DNA of 35,346 bases from a gamma proteobacterium symbiont of Taylorina sp. (GTDB lineage: Bacteria > Pseudomonadota > Gammaproteobacteria > GRL18): contig JAHXIV010000047.1 of the NCBI GenBank assembly GCA_025655455.1, positions 19,106 to 54,451 of the forward strand, in the 5' to 3' direction. A program made the translations under genes and the position numbers. Each line of letters starts with the position of its first letter. Positions within the stretch are counted from its first letter, which is position 1. The notes under the pieces are model-generated. The model was given only the letters and a program-made list of their open reading frames with translations. It did no database searches and had not been told where the DNA came from. Of the stretch, positions 35,235 through 35,346 are shown piece by piece.

Positions 35235-35265
35235 TTGAAGAACTTTAGTTTCTACAGTTAAATTA

Positions 35266-35337
35266 CCTCCGGCATAGCCGGAGGCTTATTAGGTGATGCC
35301 CTCAAAGGGCTATTATTACGGCCAAGCCGTTATGGCT
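35266..35337. repeat. Cluster of short GC-rich hairpins (REP-like)
   Basis: Three to four small dyads follow one another. cctccggc/gccggagg (35266-35284, loop ata), gccct/agggc (35298-35310, loop caa), acggc/gccgt (35318-35330, loop caa), overlapping agcc/ggct (35325-35337). They are much richer in G+C than their surroundings and resemble repetitive extragenic palindromes. The cluster may continue past the window end. No coding frame was recognised here. Confidence 0.5.
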
Positions 35338-35346
35338 ACAGCAAGT

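Overview
The window reads as chromosome of an AT-rich, free-living or host-associated gammaproteobacterium. Evidence: DarP/YjgA and YheS (ABC-F) are close to their E. coli homologues. The pyruvate dehydrogenase genes are of the homodimeric AceE type followed by AceF and a lipoylated Lpd. There is also a large chemosensory and c-di-GMP signalling block. Genus cannot be fixed from the sequence. I see no tRNA, rRNA, CRISPR array, phage block or intact insertion sequence.

Layout. (1) 1-3446: the 3' end of a very large secreted adhesin with cadherin-like repeats, RTX nonapeptides and a DUF4214-like tail. It enters the window already inside a near-identical 342-bp repeat. (2) 3598-6774 (minus): a zinc-ribbon methyltransferase directly abutting a Lon-like ATP-dependent protease. 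The ribosome-biogenesis factor darP is divergent (6821-7360, plus). (3) 7398-17738 (minus): signalling block. It holds a soluble PAS-PAS hybrid kinase followed by a short sensor-like fragment. Upstream lies a five-gene run: Aer-like PAS protein, membrane chemoreceptor with C-terminal CZB zinc domain, an NMT1/SBP_3/PAS/PAS/GGDEF receptor, a 7TMR-DISM histidine kinase and an OmpR-type response regulator. (4) 18132-22289 (plus): RND efflux adaptor and pump. (5) 22365-28108 (minus): lpd, aceF and aceE, transcribed aceE first. (6) 28448-33189 (plus): MATE exporter, GT4-like glycosyltransferase and a secreted VCBS-like protein ending at a terminator. (7) 33267-35177 (minus): yheS, followed by palindromic DNA at the window edge.

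The most unusual part is region 3. The order on the minus strand suggests one sensory operon linking redox or energy taxis (a PAS with the FAD-pocket residues of Aer, split from its transducer), ligand-gated c-di-GMP synthesis, and a two-component output. The GGDEF receptor gene has its ribosome binding site buried in a 27-bp inverted repeat that ends exactly at the start codon, a strong candidate for post-transcriptional or structural control. Several other non-coding inverted repeats (9645-9731, 17822-18002, 35213-35337) look like MITE- or REP-type elements.
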